From contig JAXBDG010000009.1 in assembly GCA_036320915.1 (NCBI GenBank), positions 930,001 to 994,000 of the forward strand: 64,000 nt of DNA, written 5' to 3'. The notes under the pieces were generated by a model that was not told where the DNA came from, ran no database searches, and was given only the letters and a program-made list of their open reading frames with translations. Positions 63,201-64,000 of this stretch are shown piece after piece (position 1 is the stretch's first letter; every line of letters starts with the position of its first letter). A program made the translations under genes and the position numbers. Source of the DNA: Linnemannia elongata. Taxonomy: Eukaryota > Mortierellomycota > Mortierellomycetes > Mortierellales > Mortierellaceae.

Positions 63201-64000
63201 ATCCAGAGGCAGTTGTTGACGAGGGGGCCATAAAGTTGTTCAGGGGACCAGTCGAAGACTGTGACTGAGATGAACTGTGTTGTTGGTGATGCTGATGATG
63301 GTGTGATTTGATGACGGCCAGGTCACGCACGATTCTGGTCGGCAAAGGCTCTAGTTCGACCAAAATCACGCCCGGATCCTGATTCTTCCTCTGCGCCTCC
63401 CGCAGAGCCGGCGAGATGTTGGAACGTCCTTCCTCCGACCTTGCAGGTGTTGGCGGCAGTCTCCAAGTTATCTCAACATCTCGACGGCTACCCTCATCAA
63501 ACGACCGACTGCGGTGTCGATAGTGCAGGTGAGGCAGGAACCGATTATGTTGATGATGATTCTGGTGACGCTGAGGACCGACCTCATCCTGGTGGGTATG
63601 ATGCCTCTGACGACCGCCGCTTCCTGAAAACATCGTAGCTGTTGCGGATCGGACAGGGGCAGGAGAGTCTTCGTCGTCCGTTGCTGCAGGCGCATAGCCT
63701 CCCGTAGAACTGATTTTTTTGGAGAACTTCTTCTTGCGCCGTCCTGGTCCTGGGATCCGGAACCGAGGCGCACTGGATGGTTGGTCGTCGCCGGAGAGGA
63801 AATCACCGAACCGTGGGAGAGAGCCTCGGGCCTGGAAAGATTTCATTAGCCCAGCCACGGGTGCTCCTCCCGCTCCTCCTACTGAGGGATAATAGTGATC
63901 CCATGATGGCGATGGTGACGATGTTGGGTGCATGGTTGGAGATCCTGCCGCTGACATAGACTGCGAATGGTGGTGACCAAGTCCAGAGCCAACATTCTTG
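60247..64000 (-). CDS. Large coiled-coil protein with C-terminal membrane span, 5' end beyond window
   Basis: I do not recognise the family. Exons: 64000-61950 (open at the right edge, no stop upstream of Met at 63957), 61830-61705, 61599-61482, 61360-61213, 61098-60928 and 60813-60247. All are phase-consistent, giving at least 1059 residues. A Ser/His/Gln-rich N-terminal half leads to a conserved-looking block (FLFKSYQSSRFRGHYVFRV ... LEYKRLPNALEESC ... YRSLERKAKAIREERDE) that might be a PH-like or scaffold domain. The middle has a charged coiled coil (EERRRQEEEEENRFKESERKFREELEQ) and then IRLQQQEAKLRSMREDIQ. One hydrophobic span, YKIIIAVISGSIVFLVWFLYHA, lies about 150 residues from the end, with an acidic Ser/Asp-rich tail after it. 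Probably an organelle membrane protein; role unknown. Confidence 0.75.

Overview
The window reads as nuclear DNA of a filamentous fungus. Genes are split by many short introns, nearly all GT..AG. Regulatory proteins carry long glutamine, histidine and asparagine tracts. The genes are typical of fungi: Tup1, an Ert1/AcuK-type zinc-cluster factor, a GRIP golgin, a fungal tetraspanin and an Mnn1-type mannosyltransferase relic. Long CT-rich leaders and many homopolymer runs sit between genes. The overall style fits an early-diverging lineage, most likely Mortierellomycota. That placement is inference; no rRNA or marker gene is present to prove it. I saw no tRNA, CRISPR array, transposon or viral gene.

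Layout, left to right. 1-3826 (-): homeodomain transcription factor, cut by the left edge. 3827-9777: long low-complexity intergenic stretch. 9778-12582 (-): PKA catalytic subunit with a 500-residue Gln-rich N-terminus. 12583-16108: divergent intergenic DNA. 16109-18812 (+): acyl-CoA dehydrogenase ending in a peroxisomal SKL signal. 18943-19896 (-): NECAP endocytic adaptor. 20072-20353 (-): small secreted six-cysteine protein of chitin-binding (CBM14) type. 22030-22506 (+): small membrane protein. 22773-23424 (+): cytochrome c oxidase subunit VIIa. 23675-26792 (-): GRIP-domain golgin. 27153-29140 (+): wrecked Mnn1-type mannosyltransferase. 31136-32527 (+): tetraspanin. 32653-34635 (+): protein with a C-terminal IAP/MDM2-like RING. 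36269-39211 (+): Tup1 corepressor. 40215-43933 (+): FAR1-type DNA-binding protein with a 43-Gln tract. 44205-46841 (-): GNAT-fold acetyltransferase-like protein. 49535-51522 (+): Gln-rich protein with a CaaX prenylation box. 53795-54795 (+): Ser/Thr-rich orphan. 56026-59319 (+): Ert1/AcuK-like regulator. 60247-64000 (-): coiled-coil membrane protein, cut by the right edge.

Most gene models were rebuilt by hand. Exon joins were accepted only when donor, acceptor, reading phase and family similarity agreed. Several genes relate to carbon-source control (PKA, Tup1, Ert1/AcuK, peroxisomal acyl-CoA dehydrogenase, COX subunit), but they look like independent housekeeping genes and not a cluster. 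I did not find a convincing new multi-gene system. The most interesting items are the secreted CBM14 protein, the peroxisomal acyl-CoA dehydrogenase, the unusual PKA, the FAR1/polyQ factor and the mannosyltransferase pseudogene.
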